A stretch of DNA of 5,974 bases from an uncultured Desulfobulbaceae bacterium (GTDB taxonomy: Bacteria; Desulfobacterota; Desulfobulbia; Desulfobulbales; Desulfobulbaceae), in assembly GCA_945787305.1 (NCBI GenBank), contig CALZIH010000188.1, positions 1-5,974 on the forward strand, read 5' to 3'. The notes under the pieces are model-generated. The model was not told where the DNA came from. It made no database searches and was given only the letters and a program-made list of their open reading frames with translations. The translations under genes were made by a program, and so were the position numbers. This document shows, one piece after another, positions 1 to 5,974 of this stretch (positions are counted from its first letter, which is position 1; each line of letters begins with the position of its first letter).

Positions 1-3000
1 GAAAAATCGCTTTCCATTACCTCATAGGTTTGCACACCTATGGCCAGTCCATCAAACTGCAGGTGCTCGGGGTCGCCACCTACAGGTATGGTGATACGCA
101 TAGTGCGTCCCAGGAGAAGACGGGTGTTTTCTCTCTTCGATATCCTGATCAAGTAGGACAGGCCGCCAATCGATATATCTGCTAACTCGCCCCGAAATCC
201 GCGACCTATAGGATTATTGTTATGATCGACCAACTGGATCTGTATCTTGCGGGACAGCTTGAACCGTTCATGTCCTCTTCGATCCAACCCTTTCTTCTTG
301 AGAAGCTGGTCGGTTGTATTGCATTGATTATAGAAGCTTAAGAGCTTGGATTCCAACCCGGGGTAGGCTTCCTGCCAACGATGAAAGCTCTCTCTCTTCA
401 GGACCGATAAATTAACTGAAGTTAGAGCGGTCAGGGTAACCGTCCAAATGGAAGCATCAAAAAAATTCTCGCCGACAATCTGTCCACTATGGAGGCTACT
501 GACGAAAATGTCACGACCATCTTTTGTGTAAGAGAGTTTGATACTCCCCTGGTTGATAAAATAGAGTTCATCATTTTTTTCTCCCTGTCTAACGATAATA
601 TTTTCGGGAGAGATTTGCCGCTCCTCCAATTCATGATAGATAGCGCTGAACTCTACGGTGTTTAGTTTTTCCAGCAACCCAGCCCAAATGTCCAGTCGAT
701 CACGGCTGACAGCTCCTGTTTTTTCTTTTTCTATGATTTCACCGGAGCGGATAATTTCAGTCAAGGCCATCGGATCGATTTCATAGATACGCTCGCGCAG
801 ACGTTCGGCATTGGCAAAGTCCTTTTTCTCGGCACAGGAAACGACAAGTTCGTAGAGCTCTTTTTTCGCTTCTTCTGTTTGCCCCCGGCCGGCTTTACGA
901 AAAATCGACGTTTCCTTGTCCGCCAAAGGGTCATGTTTTCTGGTGAGGTGTGCATGTGAGACGCTACCCTTTTGCTGGGTCGATTTTTTCAATACCCTGG
1001 AGTTGGTAGTGATGGCATTGAGCGCACTTTCTGCTGCGGTGAGCACGTCGGGACTGTAGTCTTCAATCCCAGGTATGTTTTTTGTCTGAACAATTTTGGT
1101 TAAGGTCGGCACGGCCTTTTTCGAACCGATACGGGCCAGGGCAATACATATTTCCGTCTGCAGCGGTTCTTTTTTCCCCAGAGGTGGACCGGCGGATGAT
1201 CCGAGGAGATCCGATAACGGCAGAGCAATGCTTTCATCGTGGATCTTGCCGAGTTGCCTGACTACAAGTGGTTTTAACTCTTCCGGTACCTGATCGAGTT
1301 CCCCGAGGAAGAAATGTTTTCTTGCAGCTCCGCCGATGGCGCCAAGCGTTTGGATGACCTCCTGCTGGACGCGTTGATCCTCATGGTGAATATAGGGGGC
1401 AATCGTTGAGAAGCAATCTGCATCACCAACGTTTCGCAATAAGCGAATAATGTTTCGCGTGATATACCAGGGAGCTTCCTGTTGCAGTTGCAACATGAGT
1501 GCGTCCCGTGCGGGTTTGCCAATGTCGCCAATCAGCTTGAGGAGTTGCTCACGTTCCTCACGATTTTCGCTTGTACGGAGCCTTTCCATGAGAAAGTAGG
1601 CAGCGCTTGTCCCCATGCGGGAGATCAGGTACCAGCAGTTCTCACGATGCTTGCTGTTGGTATGAATGTTTTCAAGTAATGGGGTCAGTACGGCAGGTTC
1701 ACAAAGGCGGGCCAGGCAGCTTTGGGCCTGACTCAAGAGACCGGGTGAGCTTTCTGCTTGATGAATGGTGAGCTCAAAGAGCGGATTGAGGGCATTAATG
1801 GCCCTGTTGTATTTTTTTTGTTCAAGGTGCCGACGGATAAGCTGCTCTAAGGCATTAAAGGCATAAGAACTGGTCTGCTCGTCATCTGTCGACGCTAAGG
1901 CCTGCTTGAGGGCCGGCAGAAGTTTTTCAAGACGTTGCCACTCTCCATTCTCTACGAGACTAGCCGCTGTCCGGCCCAACACTTCAGCGCTTCCCCGGCG
2001 AATATGTACATCTTCCTGGTGCAGACCGGTAATCATCTGGATGAGGAGTTTATCGGCTGCCTCTTGTTTATTCCGCTGGAGAAGTTTGATCACGCTGGCA
2101 GGAAGCGTCTGGACAACCAGATCGTCGGTCAGTATTTCATGCTCCCCGGCTAGCAGCCGTTTAATGCTCTCCATTTCCTGCTCTTTGTCAAGTTGTTGCC
2201 CCTTATCCTGCAACTCCTGATGTCTGGTCAACATGGCGCGTAGTGCTTGACCCCGCACCGATTGCATTAGTCGGTTATAGGCGGCTGCAAAATCAGGCTC
2301 GTTCTCGCTGGCCGATGATGATGTTTGTTTTCTTTGGGAGAGCAGATTTAACTCCTGGGCTATCTGCTCAAACTTGTTGTCAGACATCTGGGCGATGACC
2401 GCATCATAGAGTTGGCCACCAAAAGTGCCCTTGAAATTATGGGTAAGCACCCTGCTGAGTTCCTGATCCTGCAAGGTTGCCAAACGGGCACCAGCCATAT
2501 TGGCAACCTGGTTGCGAACAGGTGGCGTAAGATCCAGTTCATAGCGGGTCAGCAGATTGATGAAGAGTTCAGGTGCCATGCCGTCCTGCTGTTGCCCGAC
2601 AAGGTATCTCAATGCGGGGACAAGAATCGAGGCCGACCATTCCGGCTGTTGCATTTGCTCTCGCAGGTGCGGTGGTGTTGGTTGTCTGCTTAGCCCGGCC
2701 AGGGTTCTCGCGTCGTTGACTCTGGCCATGGCGTTTTCGATCTCTCCGCCTCGGGGGGATTTCCTTAACCTGGAGGTGAATTCAACGTGTTGCCCGTTTG
2801 TCTCTTCCTGTTTGTCTCCGCTGGCTGATGATGCCGCTGAGAGGTGGAGAAGCAGGGCTTCTAATTGTTCATAATCAAGGCGTTGCACGGTTTTGTTTAA
2901 CAGCTCATCAGCGGTCTGTTTTGCAGGAAGGGAGATGAACAGTTGTGAGAGCTTTGCAGGAGCAAGATCAGCTAGTGCCGTTGAAGAGTTGTCAAGCAGC

Positions 3001-3722
3001 GTATCTTTTATGCTGGCAGAGGTTGTATCGTTGAGGCTATTAATCAGCGCATGCAGGGCATTCTGCCCTCCGGAATGTTGTCCAGTTGCATGATTTTCCG
3101 AAACGCTGGCAGAGAAAAGCTGTTGCAGGGCTGCGGAGGAAAGCTTACCCATTTCTTCCGGGGTTGGGGTGTTGCCACGCAGGTACTCTGCAATATCACC
3201 GGTGATGGGATATCCCTCTCCACCAAAGCCAATACTATTATCAGGTACCACTTGCTCGCCTTCATGGACGGCGACATAACGTTTTTCATCCACACTGATG
3301 GATTGTATCCCTGCTTCCTGTAAAAGAATTTTTAATGGTTGACCGGGTTGAATACTGCTGGTCGCCGTCGCTAGAATTTGCAGGAAGTGGACACAATCTG
3401 CAGCGGAGAAACCGTGATGAAAGGTGAGGGTATGGATCTGAAGATTTGCAAAAAGATCGGCAATTCCTTTTATCTGTGGTCGTTGTTGATCTTTTTCCGA
3501 AAGCAATGTGCCGTTGACCAGAACTGTTTTTTCAGATGAGGCAATTGTGATATCGTCACCTGCGTGTTCCTGAAGACCCGCAAGGATGGTAAGGACAAGA
3601 TCCGTACTTTTTTTTACCTGCGGGTTTTTTGGCGGGTAGATGCGGATAGTTCGCAGGGCCGAGTACAACCGAATTGGTAATTCGGTGATGAGGTGGTTTG
3701 GGGTCGATTTTCCGGTCGTCAT
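1..3722 (-). CDS. Large HEAT-repeat / cyclic-nucleotide-binding-fold / PilZ multidomain signalling protein (3' end beyond window)
   Basis: The frame is open from the ATG at 3720-3722 to position 1: 1240 codons read with no stop. No signal peptide or membrane segment is visible, so it is probably cytoplasmic. Domain order by eye: residues ~12-150, a module with an IYPPKNP motif (28-34) and VNG (69-71), resembling N-terminal regions of deltaproteobacterial HEAT-repeat and HD-GYP proteins; ~160-520, Gln/Ser/Ala-rich helical sequence I do not recognise, with a Ser-rich linker near 465-476; ~525-904, HEAT-like repeats (e.g. LIGDIGK at 730-736, ALARIG at 861-866); ~961-981, a UVR-like charged helix; ~1011-1118, a CRP-type cNMP fold with GE at 1084-1085 but Trp1093 where CRP has its phosphate-binding Arg; from ~1147, a PilZ domain with RxxxR (Arg1149, Arg1153) and DxSxxG (Asp1182, Ser1184, Gly1187). 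PilZ binds c-di-GMP in known families. It starts 4 bases after the sugar phosphotransferase stop, suggesting co-expression and control of polysaccharide synthesis (inference). The PilZ domain is nearly complete at the edge, so few residues are probably missing. Confidence 0.93.
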   Translation of the reverse strand, partial: MTTGKSTPNHLITELPIRLYSALRTIRIYPPKNPQVKKSTDLVLTILAGLQEHAGDDITIASSEKTVLVNGTLLSEKDQQRPQIKGIADLFANLQIHTLTFHHGFSAADCVHFLQILATATSSIQPGQPLKILLQEAGIQSISVDEKRYVAVHEGEQVVPDNSIGFGGEGYPITGDIAEYLRGNTPTPEEMGKLSSAALQQLFSASVSENHATGQHSGGQNALHALINSLNDTTSASIKDTLLDNSSTALADLAPAKLSQLFISLPAKQTADELLNKTVQRLDYEQLEALLLHLSAASSASGDKQEETNGQHVEFTSRLRKSPRGGEIENAMARVNDARTLAGLSRQPTPPHLREQMQQPEWSASILVPALRYLVGQQQDGMAPELFINLLTRYELDLTPPVRNQVANMAGARLATLQDQELSRVLTHNFKGTFGGQLYDAVIAQMSDNKFEQIAQELNLLSQRKQTSSSASENEPDFAAAYNRLMQSVRGQALRAMLTRHQELQDKGQQLDKEQEMESIKRLLAGEHEILTDDLVVQTLPASVIKLLQRNKQEAADKLLIQMITGLHQEDVHIRRGSAEVLGRTAASLVENGEWQRLEKLLPALKQALASTDDEQTSSYAFNALEQLIRRHLEQKKYNRAINALNPLFELTIHQAESSPGLLSQAQSCLARLCEPAVLTPLLENIHTNSKHRENCWYLISRMGTSAAYFLMERLRTSENREEREQLLKLIGDIGKPARDALMLQLQQEAPWYITRNIIRLLRNVGDADCFSTIAPYIHHEDQRVQQEVIQTLGAIGGAARKHFFLGELDQVPEELKPLVVRQLGKIHDESIALPLSDLLGSSAGPPLGKKEPLQTEICIALARIGSKKAVPTLTKIVQTKNIPGIEDYSPDVLTAAESALNAITTNSRVLKKSTQQKGSVSHAHLTRKHDPLADKETSIFRKAGRGQTEEAKKELYELVVSCAEKKDFANAERLRERIYEIDPMALTEIIRSGEIIEKEKTGAVSRDRLDIWAGLLEKLNTVEFSAIYHELEERQISPENIIVRQGEKNDELYFINQGSIKLSYTKDGRDIFVSSLHSGQIVGENFFDASIWTVTLTALTSVNLSVLKRESFHRWQEAYPGLESKLLSFYNQCNTTDQLLKKKGLDRRGHERFKLSRKIQIQLVDHNNNPIGRGFRGELADISIGGLSYLIRISKRENTRLLLGRTMRITIPVGGDPEHLQFDGLAIGVQTYEVMESDF

Positions 3723-3726
3723 TTGG

Positions 3727-5109
3727 TTAGCGTGATCCTTTTTGGGCGAGAACAGTTTTGACTGTTCTGAAAATGACCAGAAAGTCTATGAAAATAGATT
3801 GATTCTTAATGTAATAGAGGTCGTACTCCAACTTTCGCAGGGCGTCTTCCTCTGAAGCGCCATAGGGGTAGCAGACCTGAGCCCAACCGGTAATTCCCGG
3901 TTTAACGGAATGGCGTAATGAATAGTACGGAATGGTTTTTATCAGTTTTTCGACAAAGACCTGTCGTTCCGGTCGTGGGCCGACAAAACTCATTTCACCT
4001 TTCAGGACGTTCCACATTTGGGGAATTTCGTCTATCCGGGCCTTGCGGATGAAACCACCCACTCGTGTCACCCGGTTGTCGTTTTTCATTGCCCAGACAG
4101 CCCCGTTCTTTTCTGCATCCTGCCCCATGGAACGAAATTTAACAACCTTAAAGGTGTCGCCCCGTTCGCCGACTCGTTCTTGGCTATAGAAAACAGGACC
4201 GGAAGATTCAAGCTTGATAAGTGTTGCTGTGATCAACGTAACAGGCAGGGAGATGAGAAGGCCGAAAACTGCTAGCAGGATATCTGCGGTTCGTTTGATT
4301 AAATAGGCAAACCGTCCGCTGTTAAATCCTTCGGAAAAGACAAGCCAGGCAGGGTTGACGTTTTCTACCAGGATTTTTCCGGTAATGGCTTCGTAAAAGG
4401 TGATGCCGTCCTCTATTTCAACACCACGGATTTTGCAGGTCAATAACTCCTGGATAGGCATGGCTCCGCGTCGATCATCCAGGGCAACGACGATGCGTTC
4501 CGGGTGATATTGGACGCATGTGTCCGGCAATGGGATTGCCGGTGAGATGAGGGGCGCATTGTGGGGGTTATGAAGGGGCAGCTCTTTTCCGACAAAGGCC
4601 GCAATTTTATAGCCTGCATCTTGTTTGTTTTCTATTTCTTCTGCAATTTCTTTGGCTATTTTGCCGGTACCAAGCAATAAAATCGGTTGCGAAAAAAGAC
4701 GTTTTTCGAGAAGAGCGTAGTACAGAGCCCGCCAGGCGGTCAGTGCAAGGCAGATGACCAGGTAACCGATCCAGAAAATTTTCGTCGAGATAACGAGTCT
4801 GGGGAAAGAGGTATAGAGACCGGCAAGCACAATGCAGCCAACCCCGAATGATTGAACGATACGGACAGCCGTATCAACCATTTTTGTGGTACGGCTTAAA
4901 TCATAGAGATCAAAAAAGTAGAGGGTGAGCTGAAAAACGACAGTAACGACTCCAGCCCGAAGAGCATTGGTCAGAAAATCAATACAGAAGATGGCCCATC
5001 CCGAAAAGGTCAAGTACACGAGCATGATGGTCAGGAAAATAAGAAATCCTTCTCCAAAAAAAAAGAGGATATTCCGGACCGGGTAATACTTTTTCAGGAT
5101 GTAAGGCAT
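3727..5109 (-). CDS. Polyprenyl-phosphate sugar phosphotransferase, PEP-CTERM/exosortase-associated EpsB-like type
   Basis: A 460-residue integral inner-membrane enzyme expected to transfer a sugar-1-phosphate from a UDP-sugar to undecaprenyl phosphate, the first step of exopolysaccharide repeat-unit assembly. Hydrophobic segments near 13-40, 44-66, 84-102 and 110-131 form the N-terminal membrane part. A Rossmann-like region follows (LLGTGKIA at 145-152), then a hydrophobic segment ~275-299 leading into the bacterial sugar transferase domain (~268-455). Catalytic-domain hallmarks are KFRSM (324-328), the Asp360-Glu361 dyad followed by IPQMWNVLKGEMS, VGPRPE (376-381) and KPGITGWAQV (403-412). 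The middle section (VALDDRRGAMP, then GVEIEDGITFYE) and the C-terminal YPYGAS...DLYYIKNQS pattern match the PEP-CTERM-associated subgroup (TIGR03013-like, from memory) rather than generic WbaP. An in-frame stop at 5143-5145 with no ATG between makes 5109 the only ATG start. The sugar substrate cannot be read from sequence. It follows maf by 105 bp and is coupled to the PilZ protein downstream. Confidence 0.93.
   Translation of the reverse strand: MPYILKKYYPVRNILFFFGEGFLIFLTIMLVYLTFSGWAIFCIDFLTNALRAGVVTVVFQLTLYFFDLYDLSRTTKMVDTAVRIVQSFGVGCIVLAGLYTSFPRLVISTKIFWIGYLVICLALTAWRALYYALLEKRLFSQPILLLGTGKIAKEIAEEIENKQDAGYKIAAFVGKELPLHNPHNAPLISPAIPLPDTCVQYHPERIVVALDDRRGAMPIQELLTCKIRGVEIEDGITFYEAITGKILVENVNPAWLVFSEGFNSGRFAYLIKRTADILLAVFGLLISLPVTLITATLIKLESSGPVFYSQERVGERGDTFKVVKFRSMGQDAEKNGAVWAMKNDNRVTRVGGFIRKARIDEIPQMWNVLKGEMSFVGPRPERQVFVEKLIKTIPYYSLRHSVKPGITGWAQVCYPYGASEEDALRKLEYDLYYIKNQSIFIDFLVIFRTVKTVLAQKGSR
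3736..3740 (-). promoter_or_regulatory. Ribosome binding site inside the upstream gene (translational coupling)
   Basis: On the minus strand AAGGA lies within the last codons of the sugar phosphotransferase gene, 13 bases before the ATG at 3722. That spacing is longer than the usual 5-9. With only four bases between the upstream TAA (3727-3729) and this ATG, translation of the large protein probably depends partly on ribosomes finishing the upstream gene. No independent promoter is apparent in the 4-base gap. The motif match is direct; coupling is inferred. Confidence 0.5.
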
Positions 5110-5121
5110 GTATATATTGGG

Positions 5122-5133
5122 GCTCCGGGGAGC
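5122..5133 (-). promoter_or_regulatory. Small hairpin covering the putative ribosome binding site of the sugar phosphotransferase gene
   Basis: The only Shine-Dalgarno-like motif before the ATG at 5109 is GGAG at 5123-5126, 13 bases upstream. It forms one arm of the palindrome GCTCC-CC-GGAGC (5122-5133), which could fold as a 4-bp GC-rich stem with a 4-base loop and partly mask the site. The stem is short, so the effect may be modest. The palindrome is direct observation; a role in translation control is inference. Confidence 0.3.
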
Positions 5134-5172
5134 TTGATGTGATCAGGATCTTTAATGCTTTAGGATTATAAA

Positions 5173-5202
5173 AAAATACCATGGGAGCGAAAGGATTGTC
5201 AA
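5173..5202 (-). promoter_or_regulatory. Sigma-70-like promoter for the sugar phosphotransferase operon
   Basis: On the minus strand a perfect TTGACA (-35) at 5197-5202 is followed after 18 bp by TATTTT (-10) at 5173-5178. The -10 is preceded by TG-n (5180-5181), an extended -10 element. Transcription would start near 5166, giving a leader of about 57 bases before the ATG at 5109. It lies between the maf stop and the sugar phosphotransferase start, where a promoter is expected. A second TATAAT at 5165-5170 lies 26 bp from the -35 and is too far away to pair with it. Confidence 0.55.
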
Positions 5203-5214
5203 GGTCGATGCCGT

Positions 5215-5826
5215 TTATTCAGTACTCTGTGGTGAGATAATCTTTTGGGTAAGTAATAGTGTTACAAGGTCGTTCATCGGTAGGCCGATGACGTTACTGC
5301 AGGAACCGTTGATTTTTTGGACAAGAAAGCCGCCTTGACCCTGAATGGCATAGGCACCGGCTTTATCCATGGGTTCGCCGGTGCCAATATAGGCCTGTAG
5401 GGTAGCTGTGGAAAAATGACCAAAGGTAACGGTTGTGGTTCGGGTAATTGTTGTGTCGAGACAATCTTGCAAACCGCAGAGGCTCAACGACGTAATAACA
5501 TCGTGGGTTGTGCCTTGGAGTTTTTGTAAGAACTGCAGGGCTTCGCCTGGATTCTCTGGTTTGCCTAAAATCTCTTTCTGAAAAGATATGACCGTGTCCG
5601 CTCCTATCACGACCGCATCAGGCCAAGATGTGGCGATAGACTTCGCTTTGGCCGAAGCCATGCGTTGAACAAAGTCAACAGCCGATTCATTGTTGCGTGG
5701 TGTTTCATCAATGGTGGCCGGTATGGTTGTAAACGGGAGGCCAAGCTGTTGAAGAAAATCGCGGCGACGTGGGGAAGCGGAGGCCAGGATGATGTTTTTC
5801 TCGGCATTGAATATCGGTTGAATCAT
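5215..5826 (-). CDS. maf: Maf-family nucleoside triphosphate pyrophosphatase (dTTP/UTP type)
   Basis: A 203-residue cytoplasmic enzyme of usual family length that hydrolyses a nucleoside triphosphate to the monophosphate and pyrophosphate; Maf proteins act on dTTP, UTP and some modified nucleotides and are linked to septum inhibition or house-cleaning. Signatures in order: SASPRR (16-21), DET (40-42), GADTV (75-79, with the conserved Asp77), LGKP (87-90), MDKAGAYAIQG (153-163) and NVIGLP (178-183). The AGAYAIQG form points to the dTTP/UTP subgroup rather than the m7GTP (YceF) subgroup, which typically has a CAGSF.. version; this is from family knowledge and untested. The ATG at 5826 is directly preceded by an in-frame TAA (5827-5829) and is the only ATG before the first motif, so the start is firm, although no good Shine-Dalgarno is visible (only a weak AGAG). 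No clear intrinsic terminator follows the gene; the next 105 bp hold a promoter for the downstream gene. Confidence 0.95.
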   Translation of the reverse strand: MIQPIFNAEKNIILASASPRRRDFLQQLGLPFTTIPATIDETPRNNESAVDFVQRMASAKAKSIATSWPDAVVIGADTVISFQKEILGKPENPGEALQFLQKLQGTTHDVITSLSLCGLQDCLDTTITRTTTVTFGHFSTATLQAYIGTGEPMDKAGAYAIQGQGGFLVQKINGSCSNVIGLPMNDLVTLLLTQKIISPQSTE

Positions 5827-5859
5827 TTATGCTCTGGAAGGTTAGGAATTATTTGTTTG

Positions 5860-5974
5860 TCATAATTGTCGGTGTCGTAAAAAGCCACGCCACCGACGGC
5901 GGAAAGGTTGTAACTCATTGTATTTAGGTGCTTTGCAAGCCGCGCTTTGATTTTTTTGCGAGTCCATCATAATT
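5860..5974 (-). CDS. Short or partial reading frame of unknown function at the window edge
   Basis: On the minus strand a frame enters from the right edge and ends at a TGA (5860-5862). It contains tandem ATGs at 5968-5970 and 5965-5967; from the first it would encode 36 residues, basic and Arg-rich near the C-terminus (FRRRWRGFLRH). It is either the tail of an upstream gene or a small peptide gene 33 bases before maf. I do not recognise it. Against it: it is short, no ribosome binding site can be judged because the edge is 4 bases away, and a strong palindrome occupies its last third. Treat as tentative. Confidence 0.3.
   Translation of the reverse strand, partial: IMMDSQKNQSAACKAPKYNELQPFRRRWRGFLRHRQL
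5868..5897. repeat. 30-bp imperfect palindrome (stem-loop) upstream of maf
   Basis: Arms GTCGGTG (5868-5874) and CACCGAC (5891-5897) are perfectly complementary. After one mismatch (5875/5890), an inner CGT/ACG pair (5876-5878 with 5887-5889) extends the stem to 10 pairs around an 8-base loop (5879-5886). It sits about 40 bases before the maf ATG. Neither side is followed by a T-run, so it is not a standard intrinsic terminator. It could be an RNA leader structure or an operator-like site; if the edge frame is truly coding, it lies within that coding sequence. Confidence 0.45.

Noticed and set aside
431..955. Minus-strand frames at 431-634 and 761-955
   Set aside because: They are in a different frame from the large gene, whose frame gives recognisable cNMP-fold and UVR-like sequence over the same bases.
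1906..2874. Several plus-strand open frames of about 70-105 codons (e.g. 1906-2220, 2412-2693, 2557-2874)
   Set aside because: They lie wholly antisense to the continuous minus-strand HEAT/PilZ gene, overlap one another and show low-complexity Ser/Arg/Cys-rich translations typical of shadow frames.
3044..3323. Minus-strand frame 3044-3295 and plus-strand frame 3051-3323
   Set aside because: Both overlap the N-terminal part of the large gene in other frames, have no recognisable motif, and the main frame is open throughout.
3932..4275. Plus-strand frames opposite the catalytic part of the sugar phosphotransferase
   Set aside because: The minus strand encodes the conserved catalytic motifs here; the antisense frames mirror that conservation.
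5165..5170. Perfect TATAAT as the -10 of the sugar phosphotransferase promoter
   Set aside because: It lies 26 bp from the perfect TTGACA and has no suitable -35 at 16-18 bp; TATTTT at 18 bp with an extended TG fits better.
4979..5182. Minus-strand frame spanning the maf/sugar phosphotransferase gap
   Set aside because: It overlaps the confident sugar phosphotransferase N-terminus in another frame, and its ATG lies in the promoter -10 region.
5884..5903. GC-rich CGCC/GGCG repeat followed by TTTTT on the minus strand as an intrinsic terminator
   Set aside because: That stem has only four pairs, and the T-run belongs to the loop of the better 30-bp stem-loop at 5868-5897.

Overview
The window is a tightly packed stretch of bacterial chromosome with every convincing gene on the minus strand, so it reads from right to left. 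The gene families suggest a Desulfobacterota/Deltaproteobacteria-type Gram-negative bacterium, perhaps Desulfobulbales-like. These are a PEP-CTERM/exosortase-type polyprenyl sugar phosphotransferase, a HEAT-repeat protein with cyclic-nucleotide and PilZ domains, and a Maf pyrophosphatase. The taxonomic call is an inference from family resemblance and a roughly balanced base composition; no phylogenetic marker gene is present.

Layout in transcription order: (1) at the right edge, a short reading frame (complement 5860-5974) runs in from outside or starts at 5970; it overlaps a good 30-bp imperfect palindrome (5868-5897). (2) A complete maf-type nucleotide pyrophosphatase gene (complement 5215-5826). 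(3) A 105-bp spacer with a good sigma-70-like promoter (5173-5202) and a small hairpin over the only plausible ribosome binding site. (4) A complete 460-residue membrane-bound sugar phosphotransferase gene (complement 3727-5109). (5) Four bases after its stop, a very large gene (complement 1-3722) that is open for at least 1240 codons and leaves the window at position 1, with its end probably just outside.

The large gene is the main object of interest. I read it codon by codon from the ATG at 3722 to the left edge and found no stop. It encodes a soluble multidomain protein: an N-terminal module resembling one seen in deltaproteobacterial HEAT-repeat and signalling proteins, a long poorly characterised Gln-rich helical region, a HEAT-repeat solenoid, a UVR-like charged helix, a CRP-type cyclic-nucleotide-binding fold, and a C-terminal PilZ domain with both c-di-GMP-binding motifs intact. 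The sugar phosphotransferase probably starts assembly of an exopolysaccharide repeat unit on undecaprenyl phosphate. The adjacent, apparently translationally coupled PilZ/cNMP/HEAT protein is a natural candidate for second-messenger control of that process. That functional link is inference from gene order and domain content. Maf is probably a housekeeping neighbour. No RNA gene, mobile element or CRISPR array was seen, and apart from the edge there is no gene-free stretch over 300 bases.
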